The position numbers were made by a program, and so were the translations under genes. Positions 17,348 through 25,264 of a DNA stretch of 35,162 nucleotides are shown piece by piece. Within the stretch, counting starts at the first letter, position 1, and each line of letters starts with the position of its first letter. Below the pieces are notes generated by a model that made no database searches, was not told the DNA's origin, and saw nothing but the letters and a program-made list of their open reading frames with translations. Source of the DNA: UBA8514 sp050251415 (lineage in GTDB: Bacteria > Bacillota > Clostridia > Lachnospirales > Anaerotignaceae); assembly GCA_050251415.1 (NCBI GenBank), contig JBFWMT010000026.1, forward strand, positions 1 to 35,162, written 5' to 3'.

Positions 17348-18463
17348 TTATTTTACTCTATTTACTGGTTTGTCACCAAAAGAAACTCCTAAGTCTCGTG
17401 CTACCCCAACAAGTTCGCCGTTGGGATCAACAAGCTTTTGTGCACCCACAACCTCTTCTAGCGGTACATGACCTATCTCACTGCCCTTAAGACGAACCAT
17501 CATACCAAATTTTTCTTCATGAATAAGGTGTGCGGCGTGTGAGCCATAACGTGCAGACAAAATTCTATCGAATGCAGAGGTTTCACCACCACGCTGAGTA
17601 TGACCCAGAACAACTGGGCGAACTTCATGTTCTTCGCCTAAATGCTGTTCAAGCTGATAGGTAAGCTTGTTTGCAATACCTCCAAGGCGAATAGGGTCAG
17701 GACTATCAGCAACAACTCGGTTAACAGTAACTTCGCCGCCAAGTTCTTTTGCACCTTCGGACACAACAATGATGGTAAAAAATTTTCCACGTCTGTCACG
17801 TTCTCTTATTTTTTGTACAACGTTATCTACTGTGTATGGAATTTCTGGCAGAAGGATAATATCGGCACTGCCTGCAAGACCTCCGTGCAGGGCAATCCAT
17901 CCTGCATTTCGACCCATTACCTCTACAACAATTACACGGTGATGGCTTTCTGCTGTGGTGTGAAGTCTGCCCAATGCTTCAGTAACAATGTTAACGGCAG
18001 TATCAAAGCCAAAGGTACGGTCGGTAGATAAAAGGTCGTTATCAATGGTTTTTGGTACGCCGATTACGTTTACACCAAGGCGAGAAAAATCACGGGCGCT
18101 GGTAAGAGTTCCGTCGCCACCCAAAACAACAAGGGTATCTACACCTTCTTTTTTAAGATTTTCAACAGCTACATTAGATACATCTTTACGCATAGCTACG
18201 CCGTTTTCCATAACCTTATAGTCAAAAAGATTATCCTTGTTTGAACTGTATAAAATTGAACCGCCCTTATGCAAAATGCCAGTGGTGTTTTCAAGGGTAA
18301 GTGGCATAAAATCGTTGGTATACAAGCCACGGTAGCCAAATTTATAGCCAATCACTTCATAATCGTATTTAAGTATACATGTTTTTGTAAGGGTATAAAT
18401 TACTGCGTTTAAGCCTGGGGCATCTCCGCCGCCTGTTAAAACAGCTATTTTTTTCTTCGCCAT
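17348..18463 (-). CDS. pfkA: 6-phosphofructokinase
   Basis: The enzyme has 371 residues and phosphorylates fructose 6-phosphate to the 1,6-bisphosphate in glycolysis. Motifs seen are GGGDAPGLNAVI (phosphoryl-donor loop), GGDGT at 115-119, PKTIDND at 137-143 (catalytic Asp in TIDND), EVMGRNAGWIA, and the late LGHTQRGG. Position 118 is Gly, as in ATP-dependent enzymes (E. coli G104), while position 138 is Lys, as in pyrophosphate-dependent ones (E. coli G124). That pair is known from the long group III PFKs, including an actinobacterial ATP-PFK, so ATP is the likelier donor but not certain. The ATG has GGAGG 7 bases upstream. It is monocistronic, with its own promoter and terminator. Confidence 0.92.
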   Translation of the reverse strand: MAKKKIAVLTGGGDAPGLNAVIYTLTKTCILKYDYEVIGYKFGYRGLYTNDFMPLTLENTTGILHKGGSILYSSNKDNLFDYKVMENGVAMRKDVSNVAVENLKKEGVDTLVVLGGDGTLTSARDFSRLGVNVIGVPKTIDNDLLSTDRTFGFDTAVNIVTEALGRLHTTAESHHRVIVVEVMGRNAGWIALHGGLAGSADIILLPEIPYTVDNVVQKIRERDRRGKFFTIIVVSEGAKELGGEVTVNRVVADSPDPIRLGGIANKLTYQLEQHLGEEHEVRPVVLGHTQRGGETSAFDRILSARYGSHAAHLIHEEKFGMMVRLKGSEIGHVPLEEVVGAQKLVDPNGELVGVARDLGVSFGDKPVNRVK

Positions 18464-18556
18464 ATTTTTTCCTCCAAATCATAATTTCCGTTCGGTTATG
18501 GCAAATATATGGATAAAATCTGTTAAAATACATATATTCACCTCTGTGATTGACAT

Positions 18557-18585
18557 ATTATATACCAAATAAATTCCTTTGTAAA
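18557..18585 (-). promoter_or_regulatory. sigma-A-type promoter of pfkA
   Basis: On the minus strand, TTTACA (18585-18580), a 17-base spacer and TATAAT (18562-18557) match 11 of 12 consensus positions. The leader would be about 85 bases and contains a short ORF with its own ribosome binding site (see findings). Confidence 0.75.
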
Positions 18586-18600
18586 ATAAAAAAAATATAG

Positions 18601-18624
18601 ACTGCTATTGATATTTTTAGCAGT
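18601..18624. terminator. small hairpin upstream of the pfkA promoter
   Basis: A perfect 7-bp stem (ACTGCTA/TAGCAGT) with a 10-base loop is followed, on the minus strand, by a run of eight T after five bases. It could stop minus-strand read-through into pfkA. The stem is short and the spacing to the T run is long, so this is tentative. Confidence 0.35.
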
Positions 18625-18649
18625 ATTAAAAAATATATGCTTTACATAT

Positions 18650-18665
18650 TTAAACTATAGTTTAA
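18650..18665. repeat. 16-bp perfect palindrome, possible operator
   Basis: TTAAACTATAGTTTAA reads the same on both strands. It ends 5 bases before the predicted -35 box of the HD-domain gene and lies about 65 bases upstream of the pfkA -35 box, in the divergent control region. Confidence 0.5.
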
Positions 18666-18670
18666 GAGCA

Positions 18671-18699
18671 TGGACTTTTAAAATGAATTATCTTATAAT
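18671..18699 (+). promoter_or_regulatory. likely promoter of the HD-domain gene
   Basis: TGGACT (18671-18676), a 17-base spacer and a perfect TATAAT (18694-18699). The start codon is 45 bases downstream. Confidence 0.55.
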
Positions 18700-18743
18700 A
18701 TAAAGAATATTTATTGTGGCAAAAAGTACAGAGGGAGGAAAAA

Positions 18744-19250
18744 ATGTCAGATAAAACAGCATTGGCTATAAGGAAAATGATTGGTTACAACAGCCCTGAT
18801 TTAAAAAGAATTAATCATGCCTTAAAGGTTTTTGGTTTTGCAAGTGCTATAGGTGCACAAGAAAATTTGAACCATAAGGAAATGGAAATATTAGAGGCAG
18901 CGGCAGTTTTTCACGATATCGGTATACATAAAGCAGAGGAAATTTACAAATGTGCATCTGGAGATTACCAGCAAAAACTTGGGCCAGATGTTGCAAGACC
19001 GCAGCTTTTAGAACTTGGCTACAGCCTTGAACAGGTAGAGGAAATATGCTACCTTATAGGACATCACCATACATACACAATAAAAGACAATAAGCTTTTG
19101 CAGATGCTTATTGAGGCTGATTTTATAGTAAATATAGACGAAAAGGATTTCCCAGAGGGAACGGACTATAAAAAAATAAGGGATAAAATTTTTATTACTG
19201 AAACTGGTAAAAAATTTATAAACTCGTTAATTATTGAAAAAATAAATTAA
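18744..19250 (+). CDS. HD-domain phosphohydrolase-like protein
   Basis: The protein has 168 residues from ATG 18744, preferred because GAGGGAGG lies just upstream; the TTG at 18714 has no such site. The HD metal-binding signature is clear: H33 in INHALKVFGFA, H57-D58 in VFHDIGIHK, and the later pair in GHHHTYT. These are the metal ligands of HD-superfamily phosphohydrolases (nucleotidases, phosphodiesterases). There is no partner domain, so the substrate is unknown. It is divergent from pfkA across a control region with a palindrome, and murA follows after 64 bases. Confidence 0.85.
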   Translation: MSDKTALAIRKMIGYNSPDLKRINHALKVFGFASAIGAQENLNHKEMEILEAAAVFHDIGIHKAEEIYKCASGDYQQKLGPDVARPQLLELGYSLEQVEEICYLIGHHHTYTIKDNKLLQMLIEADFIVNIDEKDFPEGTDYKKIRDKIFITETGKKFINSLIIEKIN

Positions 19251-19314
19251 GTTTTTAACCAATTATTTTTCGTCTATTTGGGCATAATAAAACCAAAATC
19301 AAGGGGGATTTATT

Positions 19315-20571
19315 ATGTCTAAATTTATTATTAGCAAGAGTCCTGCACTAAGCGGGAAGGTGGAAATAAGTGGTGCAAAAAATGCAGTTTTGCCTATACT
19401 TTGTGCTTGCATATTAACTGAAAAAGAATGTGTTTTAAATAGTGTTCCCCCTCTTATGGACGTTTATGCCATGATGGATATTTTGAAAGCACTTGGCGTA
19501 AAGGTTGAGTACGACAGAATTAAGCAGGTTGCAAAAATAAAGGCGGAAAAAGTTGTTAAAACCAAGGAAGAGTATGAAATGGCAGGCAAGCTTAGAGCCT
19601 CTTTTTTAGTTATGGGGCCGCTGCTTGCAAGAAGGCAAAAGGCAAAAATTCCATTGCCAGGAGGGTGCCAAATTGGGACACGCCCTGTGGATTTACATCT
19701 AAAGGGATTTACGGCATTAGGAGCTAAAATAAAGCAGGAGCATGGTTTTGTTATGGCACGATGCAGGCGGCTTTCAGGCAGTCATATCTATCTAGATTTT
19801 CCTAGCGTTGGTGCTACAGAAAACATAATGATGGCGGCGGCTGTGGCAGACGGAGTAACCGTGATAGAAAATGCGGCAGTTGAGCCTGAAATAGTGGATT
19901 TGGCAGAATTTTTGAACAAAATGGGTGCAAAAATAACCGATTATGGTACGGGAACAATTACAATAAAAGGCGTAAAGGCACTTAAAGGTGCAAAGCATAC
20001 TGTTATACCTGATAGAATTGAGGCTGGGACGTTTATGGTGGCAGCGGCAATAACGGGTGGTGATATTTTGCTTACGAATGCAGTGCCAGATCACTTGGGG
20101 GCAATTACTTCAAAATTAAAAGAAGCTAATGTGGATATTGAAGAATCGGCACGTGGCATTAGAGTTTGCGCAAAGGGGGAGGTTTTGGCATTCGACTTAA
20201 AAACCATGCCTTTTCCAGGGTTTCCAACAGATTTACAGGCAGTATTTATGAGCCTTAGCACAGTTGCAAAGGGAACTAGTGTAATCACTGAAACTGTGTT
20301 TGAAAATAGATTTTTGCATGCAGGTGAACTAATCCGTATGGGTGCTGATATTAAAACAGACGGAAGAATTGCAGTGATTGACGGAGTTAAAAAGCTTACA
20401 GCAACCAAGGTTAAAGCAACTGACCTTAGGGCAGGGGCAGCATTGGTACTGGCGGCTATGGCGGCTGAAGGTGAAACGGAAATAAGTGATATTTTTCACA
20501 TAGACAGAGGCTATTGCCTATTGGAGGAAAAACTTATAAACCTTGGTGCAAAAATACGGCGTGAAGACTGA
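19315..20571 (+). CDS. murA: UDP-N-acetylglucosamine 1-carboxyvinyltransferase
   Basis: This 418-residue enzyme transfers enolpyruvate from PEP to UDP-GlcNAc, the first committed step of peptidoglycan synthesis, in the cytoplasm. SGAKNAVLPIL near residue 20 holds the Lys-Asn pair that binds substrate. C118 in PGGCQIGTRPVD corresponds to the PEP-binding, fosfomycin-sensitive Cys115 of E. coli, so the protein should be fosfomycin-sensitive in principle. The late DLRAGAALVLAA motif is also present. The start follows AGGGGG. The CotJC-like frame opens within its last codons, only about 40 bases before the first possible start of that gene. Confidence 0.95.
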   Translation: MSKFIISKSPALSGKVEISGAKNAVLPILCACILTEKECVLNSVPPLMDVYAMMDILKALGVKVEYDRIKQVAKIKAEKVVKTKEEYEMAGKLRASFLVMGPLLARRQKAKIPLPGGCQIGTRPVDLHLKGFTALGAKIKQEHGFVMARCRRLSGSHIYLDFPSVGATENIMMAAAVADGVTVIENAAVEPEIVDLAEFLNKMGAKITDYGTGTITIKGVKALKGAKHTVIPDRIEAGTFMVAAAITGGDILLTNAVPDHLGAITSKLKEANVDIEESARGIRVCAKGEVLAFDLKTMPFPGFPTDLQAVFMSLSTVAKGTSVITETVFENRFLHAGELIRMGADIKTDGRIAVIDGVKKLTATKVKATDLRAGAALVLAAMAAEGETEISDIFHIDRGYCLLEEKLINLGAKIRRED

Positions 20572-20612
20572 AAAGCAATATCAAAATTCCATATGGTGGC
20601 GGAGATGGAGAG

Positions 20613-21107
20613 TTGGGTGCAATATTACGATATTTGAGCCAGCGCTTTACAATGGTTACAGCACAGGCAAAGGCAACACTGAATGATATAGGTACGGAAG
20701 AGTTGGCACATCTTGAAATGATGGGCACCATAGTTTCTCAACTTACACAGGGACTAACCGACAAGCAGATAGTTGATGCCGGGCTTGAGGCATATTATGT
20801 TGGCCATGGGCTTGGTGTCTACCCGGCGTCTGCTGCAGGTGTACCCTTTACTGCTGCATATATACAGAGCAAGGGCGACCCAATTTGTGATTTATATGAA
20901 GATATGGCAGCAGAGCAAAAAGCGTTGGCAACCTATAACTATTTGTTAGATTTAACTTGTGACCCTGACGTTATTGCACCTCTTAAATTCCTTAGAGAAC
21001 GAGAAGTTGTTCATTTTCAGCGGTTTGGTGAAGCACTTGATATAGTTCGGGATTACCTTAACGAAGAAAGAGTATTTTCTATTACGAAACCTGATTTTAT
21101 GAGATAA
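20613..21107 (+). CDS. manganese catalase / CotJC-like protein, start uncertain or 5'-truncated
   Basis: The protein clearly belongs to the Mn-catalase/CotJC ferritin-like family: LRYLSQRFTM, DIGTEELAHLEMMGTI (Mn-ligand Glu and Glu-x-x-His), AAGVPFTAAYIQSKGDP, LYEDMAAEQKA, FLREREVVHFQRFGEA. The first ordinary start in frame is TTG 20613 (164 residues, GGAG 8 bases upstream). However, family similarity continues upstream: codons 20592-20612 read YGGGDGE, and the Glu there matches a conserved Mn-ligand position of the family. The frame is open only to 20565 (TGA 20562-20564), and I find no ATG, GTG or TTG between. CotJC proteins are about 190 residues with 30 or so before GGxDGEL. So either a rare start is used, or the 5' end is lost or frameshifted. 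In spores the family acts in coat assembly or peroxide defence. Confidence 0.7.
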   Translation: MGAILRYLSQRFTMVTAQAKATLNDIGTEELAHLEMMGTIVSQLTQGLTDKQIVDAGLEAYYVGHGLGVYPASAAGVPFTAAYIQSKGDPICDLYEDMAAEQKALATYNYLLDLTCDPDVIAPLKFLREREVVHFQRFGEALDIVRDYLNEERVFSITKPDFMR

Positions 21108-21111
21108 GTTG

Positions 21112-22518
21112 TTAGTTGACTATAAAATAAACCTTAAAGCAATTTTCTTTGGAGCAATATATTATTTTTTCAACAACTTGTGTTATTGAAAGGTGATTGA
21201 TTTTTGCTAGCTGATTGAAAGGCGAAAGAATTTGAGCTTTGGCGGTATCATTATTTACAGGTGGCATACTTTCTTCCAATTCTTGCAGTTTTTGCAAAAG
21301 TTGCATCTTTGTGGCTTTATATTCTTCAAGGGTATCCACCCCGTTAAGATATGCAGTTTTGGCTTTTTCCAGATTTTGCGTTAGTTTTTTAATACTATTT
21401 TTGGCAAGGAAGGCTTGATTGTTTAAGCCTTCCTTTTGTTTTACGGTTATTTTGTAGCCTTGCACATTACTGATTTTATATTGTTGGTCAAGGGCTGTGA
21501 AAAAAGCATTCTCCAATTTGTTGGAGGATACTGAGTGGGAGGTTTTGCAAATTCCATGGTTGTAACTGCCACATTGAAGTTGGCAACCACCGTTTTTATA
21601 ATACTGTCCACAAACAAGAGAAGAACCACAGCAACTACATTTAACAATACCCGAAAACCAAGGGGTGTTTTGCCGTGTCTGCCGCGGTGAGTATGGTTTT
21701 GCAGATATTTTTTGCTGTGCAATTGTAAATGTTTCCTGTGAAACAATAGGTGTAAAACTACCCTTTGCAATTATGGTGTCACTGTTTTGCATACGTCCAG
21801 CCTTTCCCGTAGGCGTCCAGCGGGAAAAGCCTATATAAACGGGATTTTGAAGAATATATTTTACACCACGGCTGTCAAAAGGGTTATTTTTATGGGTTTT
21901 TATACCCATTAAATTAAGATGCCTGGCGATGGAATAATAGCTTTTACCCCTAACAAATTCAGAAAATATATATTCTACTATTTTGCTTTCGCCCTCATTG
22001 GGTACAAGCGTTTTATTCTGGTTACAGTAGCCAAAAGGTGCGTATGCTTGATATTCACCATTTTCAGCTTTTTTCAACATGGTTTTTTTAACTTCTTCTG
22101 CAAGGTTAAGGCTATAATATTCAGCCATTGCCTCCAACATACTTTCATAAATTACCCCAAATTTATCGTCTTGTGGTACAGGCTCTTTTATACTTATTAC
22201 ACGTATGCCGCAGTCTCTTTTAAGCAAGGCTTTATAAATTACACTGTCTTCACGGCTTCTTGCAAAACGGTCGAACTTATGGCACAAAATAATGTCAAAA
22301 GGACGTGGCTTTTTTTTGGCAAGGGCTATCATACGCATAAAGGCAGGACGGTGGGTAGCCGATCTGCCAGAAATTCCTTCATCCCTAAAAATGAAGTTTT
22401 CATCTATTGCAAGGTTATGTTCACTGGCGTATTTTAAAAGCTCGTCAAATTGTGCAGCAGGGGAATATTCAGTTTGTTCGTCAGTGGAAACACGTATGTA
22501 AAGAGCGGCCTTTTCCAT
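21112..22518 (-). CDS. large serine recombinase (site-specific)
   Basis: The protein has 468 residues. The start is ATG 22518, because AAGGAG lies 8 bases upstream and the resolvase domain begins there (EKAALYIRVSTDEQ, nucleophile S11). The catalytic domain (to about 150) shows the Arg-rich helix around HKFDRFARSREDS and RDEGISGRSA. A recombinase DNA-binding domain follows, with the typical YCNQNKTLVPNEGE and YILQNPVYIGFSRW. Next is a zinc ribbon with CSCCGSSLVC...CGSYNHGIC, then a coiled coil (about 375-425). This is the layout of phage integrases and of SpoIVCA-type recombinases. No phage genes or excision partner adjoin it, so it is a remnant, a domesticated recombinase or one acting at a distance. 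Its stop is 4 bases from that of the convergent CotJC-like gene. Confidence 0.93.
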   Translation of the reverse strand: MEKAALYIRVSTDEQTEYSPAAQFDELLKYASEHNLAIDENFIFRDEGISGRSATHRPAFMRMIALAKKKPRPFDIILCHKFDRFARSREDSVIYKALLKRDCGIRVISIKEPVPQDDKFGVIYESMLEAMAEYYSLNLAEEVKKTMLKKAENGEYQAYAPFGYCNQNKTLVPNEGESKIVEYIFSEFVRGKSYYSIARHLNLMGIKTHKNNPFDSRGVKYILQNPVYIGFSRWTPTGKAGRMQNSDTIIAKGSFTPIVSQETFTIAQQKISAKPYSPRQTRQNTPWFSGIVKCSCCGSSLVCGQYYKNGGCQLQCGSYNHGICKTSHSVSSNKLENAFFTALDQQYKISNVQGYKITVKQKEGLNNQAFLAKNSIKKLTQNLEKAKTAYLNGVDTLEEYKATKMQLLQKLQELEESMPPVNNDTAKAQILSPFNQLAKINHLSITQVVEKIIYCSKENCFKVYFIVN

Positions 22519-22585
22519 TAGCAAAACTCCTTTATAGTAATGGTACAAATTTAATGTGGCATAAAATACCCAAGGGGATGATAAT

Positions 22586-22756
22586 ATGAAGCTTGATTGC
22601 AAATTTTACATAGTTAAAAACGGTATTGAAACCGAAGTGTGTAAGTTCAGCCAAGAAGATTGTATGAGTTTGGACATTAGTGCAATACAAAGGGTGTTTG
22701 AAACACAGGATGTTGAGGTTGTGGAAATTGCACCCATATTTAAAAATATTCTGTAA
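22586..22756 (+). CDS. small protein of 56 residues divergent from the recombinase
   Basis: ATG 22586 has an AAGGGGA ribosome binding site 7 bases upstream and the frame runs to TAA 22754. The product begins MKLDCKFYIVKNGIE and ends VEIAPIFKNIL; it is acidic, with two Cys (residues 5 and 19) and a third at 26. I know no family. It starts 67 bases from the recombinase start on the opposite strand, so the two share one control region. It might be a small regulator or directionality factor for the recombinase, but that is only suggested by position. It could equally belong to the mutS2 operon, which begins 111 bases downstream. Confidence 0.6.
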   Translation: MKLDCKFYIVKNGIETEVCKFSQEDCMSLDISAIQRVFETQDVEVVEIAPIFKNIL

Positions 22757-22867
22757 ACAATTGGGGTATAACCTTGTATATCCCTTTAAATTGTGGCAAA
22801 GTATTAATAAAAGTGGTAAAATATAAAAAAGTATTGAAAAACTATAGAATTATTTATGAGGTAAAGT

Positions 22868-25252
22868 ATGAACGAAAAAGCACTGCGAACTTTAGAATAT
22901 AATAAAATAATAGGCAAGCTTACAGATTTTGCTATTTCCCCTATGGGTAAAGAGCTTTGTTCTAAGCTTAAACCATCTGTAAGTATATCAGAAATTAGCC
23001 AGTGGCAAAAAGAAACCACAGAAGCATCAGAAATGATTGTACGAAAAGGCAACATTCCTCTTGGCGGTATGCGTGAAATACGTCCACAGCTTAAACGATG
23101 TAGTGCAGGTGGAACACTGGGTATTGAAGAATTAATGAACATTAATGAGTTTTTGTATGTTTGCCGTAAGGTTAAAAATTACTCTATAAACCAAAACAAG
23201 GCAGAGGTTTACGAAAGTATTGATGACATGTTTGGAATTGTTGAGCTTTTACCACGCCTTGAGTCTGAAATAACACGGTGTATTGTTTCGGAGGTGGAAA
23301 TAAGCGATGACGCCTCCAACGAACTTAGAGCTGTACGCCGTGAAATTAGAACCTCCAACGACAAGATAAGAGAACAGCTTAATTCTATAATAAATTCATC
23401 GGCATACAGAAATATGCTACAGGATTATGTTATTACCATAAGAAATGACCGCTACTGTGTTCCTGTTAAAAGCGAATACAGAAATAGCTTTAACGGTATG
23501 GTGCATGACCAGTCTAACACGGGTTCTACCCTTTTTATTGAGCCGATGGCAGTGGTTCAGTTGAATAACAGAATTAAGGAATTACAGGCAAGGGAAAAAA
23601 TTGAGATAGAAAAAATATTGGAAAAATTATCGGACAGCGTAAGGGAAAATGCAGACCTTATTGCTGCCAATTTGCATATAATTACCCAATTGGATTTTAT
23701 ATTTGCTAAGGGAAATATTTCCCTTTCTATGCGTGGAAGCAAACCAATATTTAATTCAAAGGGTTACATCAACATAAAAAAAGGCAGACATCCGCTTTTA
23801 GATGATAAAACTGTTGTACCAACAAACATCTATTTGGGCAAGGAGTTTACAACACTGCTTATAACAGGCCCTAACACTGGTGGCAAGACAGTTGCCCTTA
23901 AAACCCTTGGTTTATTTACCTTGATGGGTCAGGCAGGGTTGCACATACCAGCTTTTGATAACAGTGAGCTGGCGGTGTTTGATGAAGTTTTTGCAGACAT
24001 TGGTGATGAGCAGAGTATAGAACAGAGCCTTAGTACATTTTCGGCGCATATGAGCAACATTGTTACCATTTTGGAGCATGTTACAAATAACTCATTAGTC
24101 CTTTTTGACGAACTTGGTGCAGGAACAGACCCTACAGAGGGTGCGGCCCTTGCCATTGCCATTATTAAACGACTGATGGAGAGAAAAATAAGAACGGCAG
24201 TAACCACACATTATAGCGAGCTTAAGGTGTTTGCACTTTCCACAGATGGCGTAGAGAATGCCAGTTGTGAATTTGATGTGGAAACTTTGCGCCCTACCTA
24301 CAAGCTTTTAATTGGTATTCCAGGGAAAAGCAATGCCTTTGCAATTTCCAAACGTCTTGGTTTAAAAGACGATGTAATTGACCTTGCAAGGGAATTTATC
24401 AGCCATGACGAAACAAGGTTTGAAGATGTTATTACGGATTTGGAAATCAGCAAAAAATCCGTTGTGTACGAGCAGGAGAGGGCAGAGCAGTACCGAAAAG
24501 AAGCAGAGGTTCTAAAAAAAGAGGTGCAAACCCAAAAGGACAAAGTTGCAAAACAACGTGAAAAAATACTTGCCGATGCCCGTGAGGAAGCTCGAATGGT
24601 TTTCCAAAAGGCAAAAGAAGAAGCAGATTTAATAATAAAGGAAATGAACAGGGACGCCCGTGAAAAGGCAAACCAAACAAAGATGAATGAAAGCCGTCAA
24701 AAACTTAAAACACACCTTGCAAATGCAGATACCGAATTTAACAAAACCCTTGCAAAAAAGCGTGCTGCACATAAGTCACCAGAAAACCTAAAAACTGGAG
24801 ACAAGGTTTATGTTGTTAGTTTTGACCAACGAGGTACAGTTATAAGTGGGCCGGACAATAACAAGGACGTTATGGTGCAGATGGGAATTATGAAAGTAAA
24901 AGTTCCGCTAAAAGAACTTGCTGTTGACGATTTTATTGAAAAAGAAAAGCCCCAAAGAAGTATTATGAGAAATATAACCTCTAAAGTTAAAGAGGGTAAA
25001 AGTATGGGTATTAAGGCGGAAATTGATTGCCGTGGACAAACTGTTGACGAGGGACTTGGAAATATTGACAAATATTTGGATGATGCCTATTTATCGGGGC
25101 TTAAACAAGTTACCATTATACACGGCAAAGGCACAGGTGCCCTTAGAAGTGCAGTGCAAACCTATCTTAGAACAAATCCGCACGTTAAAGCTTTCCGCTA
25201 TGGGGTGTTTGGCGAGGGCGAAATGGGTGTTACCATTGTAGAGATTAAATAA
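22868..25252 (+). CDS. mutS2: endonuclease MutS2 / ribosome-rescue ATPase
   Basis: The protein has 794 residues, normal for MutS2. It has an N-terminal core/clamp region and a P-loop GPNTGGKT (about 335), a Walker B LVLFDELGAGTDPTEGAAL, and a long charged coiled coil (about 520-635). A KOW-like segment follows (GDKVYVVSFDQRGTV), then a C-terminal Smr nuclease domain with DCRGQTVDEG and IIHGKGTGALR. MutS2 lacks the mismatch-recognition domain of MutS. It has been linked to suppression of recombination and, in Bacillus, to splitting collided ribosomes. GAGGT precedes the ATG. The response regulator follows after 12 bases, suggesting one transcript. Confidence 0.95.
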   Translation: MNEKALRTLEYNKIIGKLTDFAISPMGKELCSKLKPSVSISEISQWQKETTEASEMIVRKGNIPLGGMREIRPQLKRCSAGGTLGIEELMNINEFLYVCRKVKNYSINQNKAEVYESIDDMFGIVELLPRLESEITRCIVSEVEISDDASNELRAVRREIRTSNDKIREQLNSIINSSAYRNMLQDYVITIRNDRYCVPVKSEYRNSFNGMVHDQSNTGSTLFIEPMAVVQLNNRIKELQAREKIEIEKILEKLSDSVRENADLIAANLHIITQLDFIFAKGNISLSMRGSKPIFNSKGYINIKKGRHPLLDDKTVVPTNIYLGKEFTTLLITGPNTGGKTVALKTLGLFTLMGQAGLHIPAFDNSELAVFDEVFADIGDEQSIEQSLSTFSAHMSNIVTILEHVTNNSLVLFDELGAGTDPTEGAALAIAIIKRLMERKIRTAVTTHYSELKVFALSTDGVENASCEFDVETLRPTYKLLIGIPGKSNAFAISKRLGLKDDVIDLAREFISHDETRFEDVITDLEISKKSVVYEQERAEQYRKEAEVLKKEVQTQKDKVAKQREKILADAREEARMVFQKAKEEADLIIKEMNRDAREKANQTKMNESRQKLKTHLANADTEFNKTLAKKRAAHKSPENLKTGDKVYVVSFDQRGTVISGPDNNKDVMVQMGIMKVKVPLKELAVDDFIEKEKPQRSIMRNITSKVKEGKSMGIKAEIDCRGQTVDEGLGNIDKYLDDAYLSGLKQVTIIHGKGTGALRSAVQTYLRTNPHVKAFRYGVFGEGEMGVTIVEIK

Positions 25253-25264
25253 GGGGGTAAAAAA

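Noticed and set aside
22519..22602. 28-residue N-terminal extension of the recombinase
   Set aside because: The resolvase fold begins at the inner Met, which has an AAGGAG site; the extension also crosses the control region of the divergent small ORF.
21108..22867. Attachment-site direct repeats around the recombinase
   Set aside because: I compared the flanks by eye and found no matching core on both sides.
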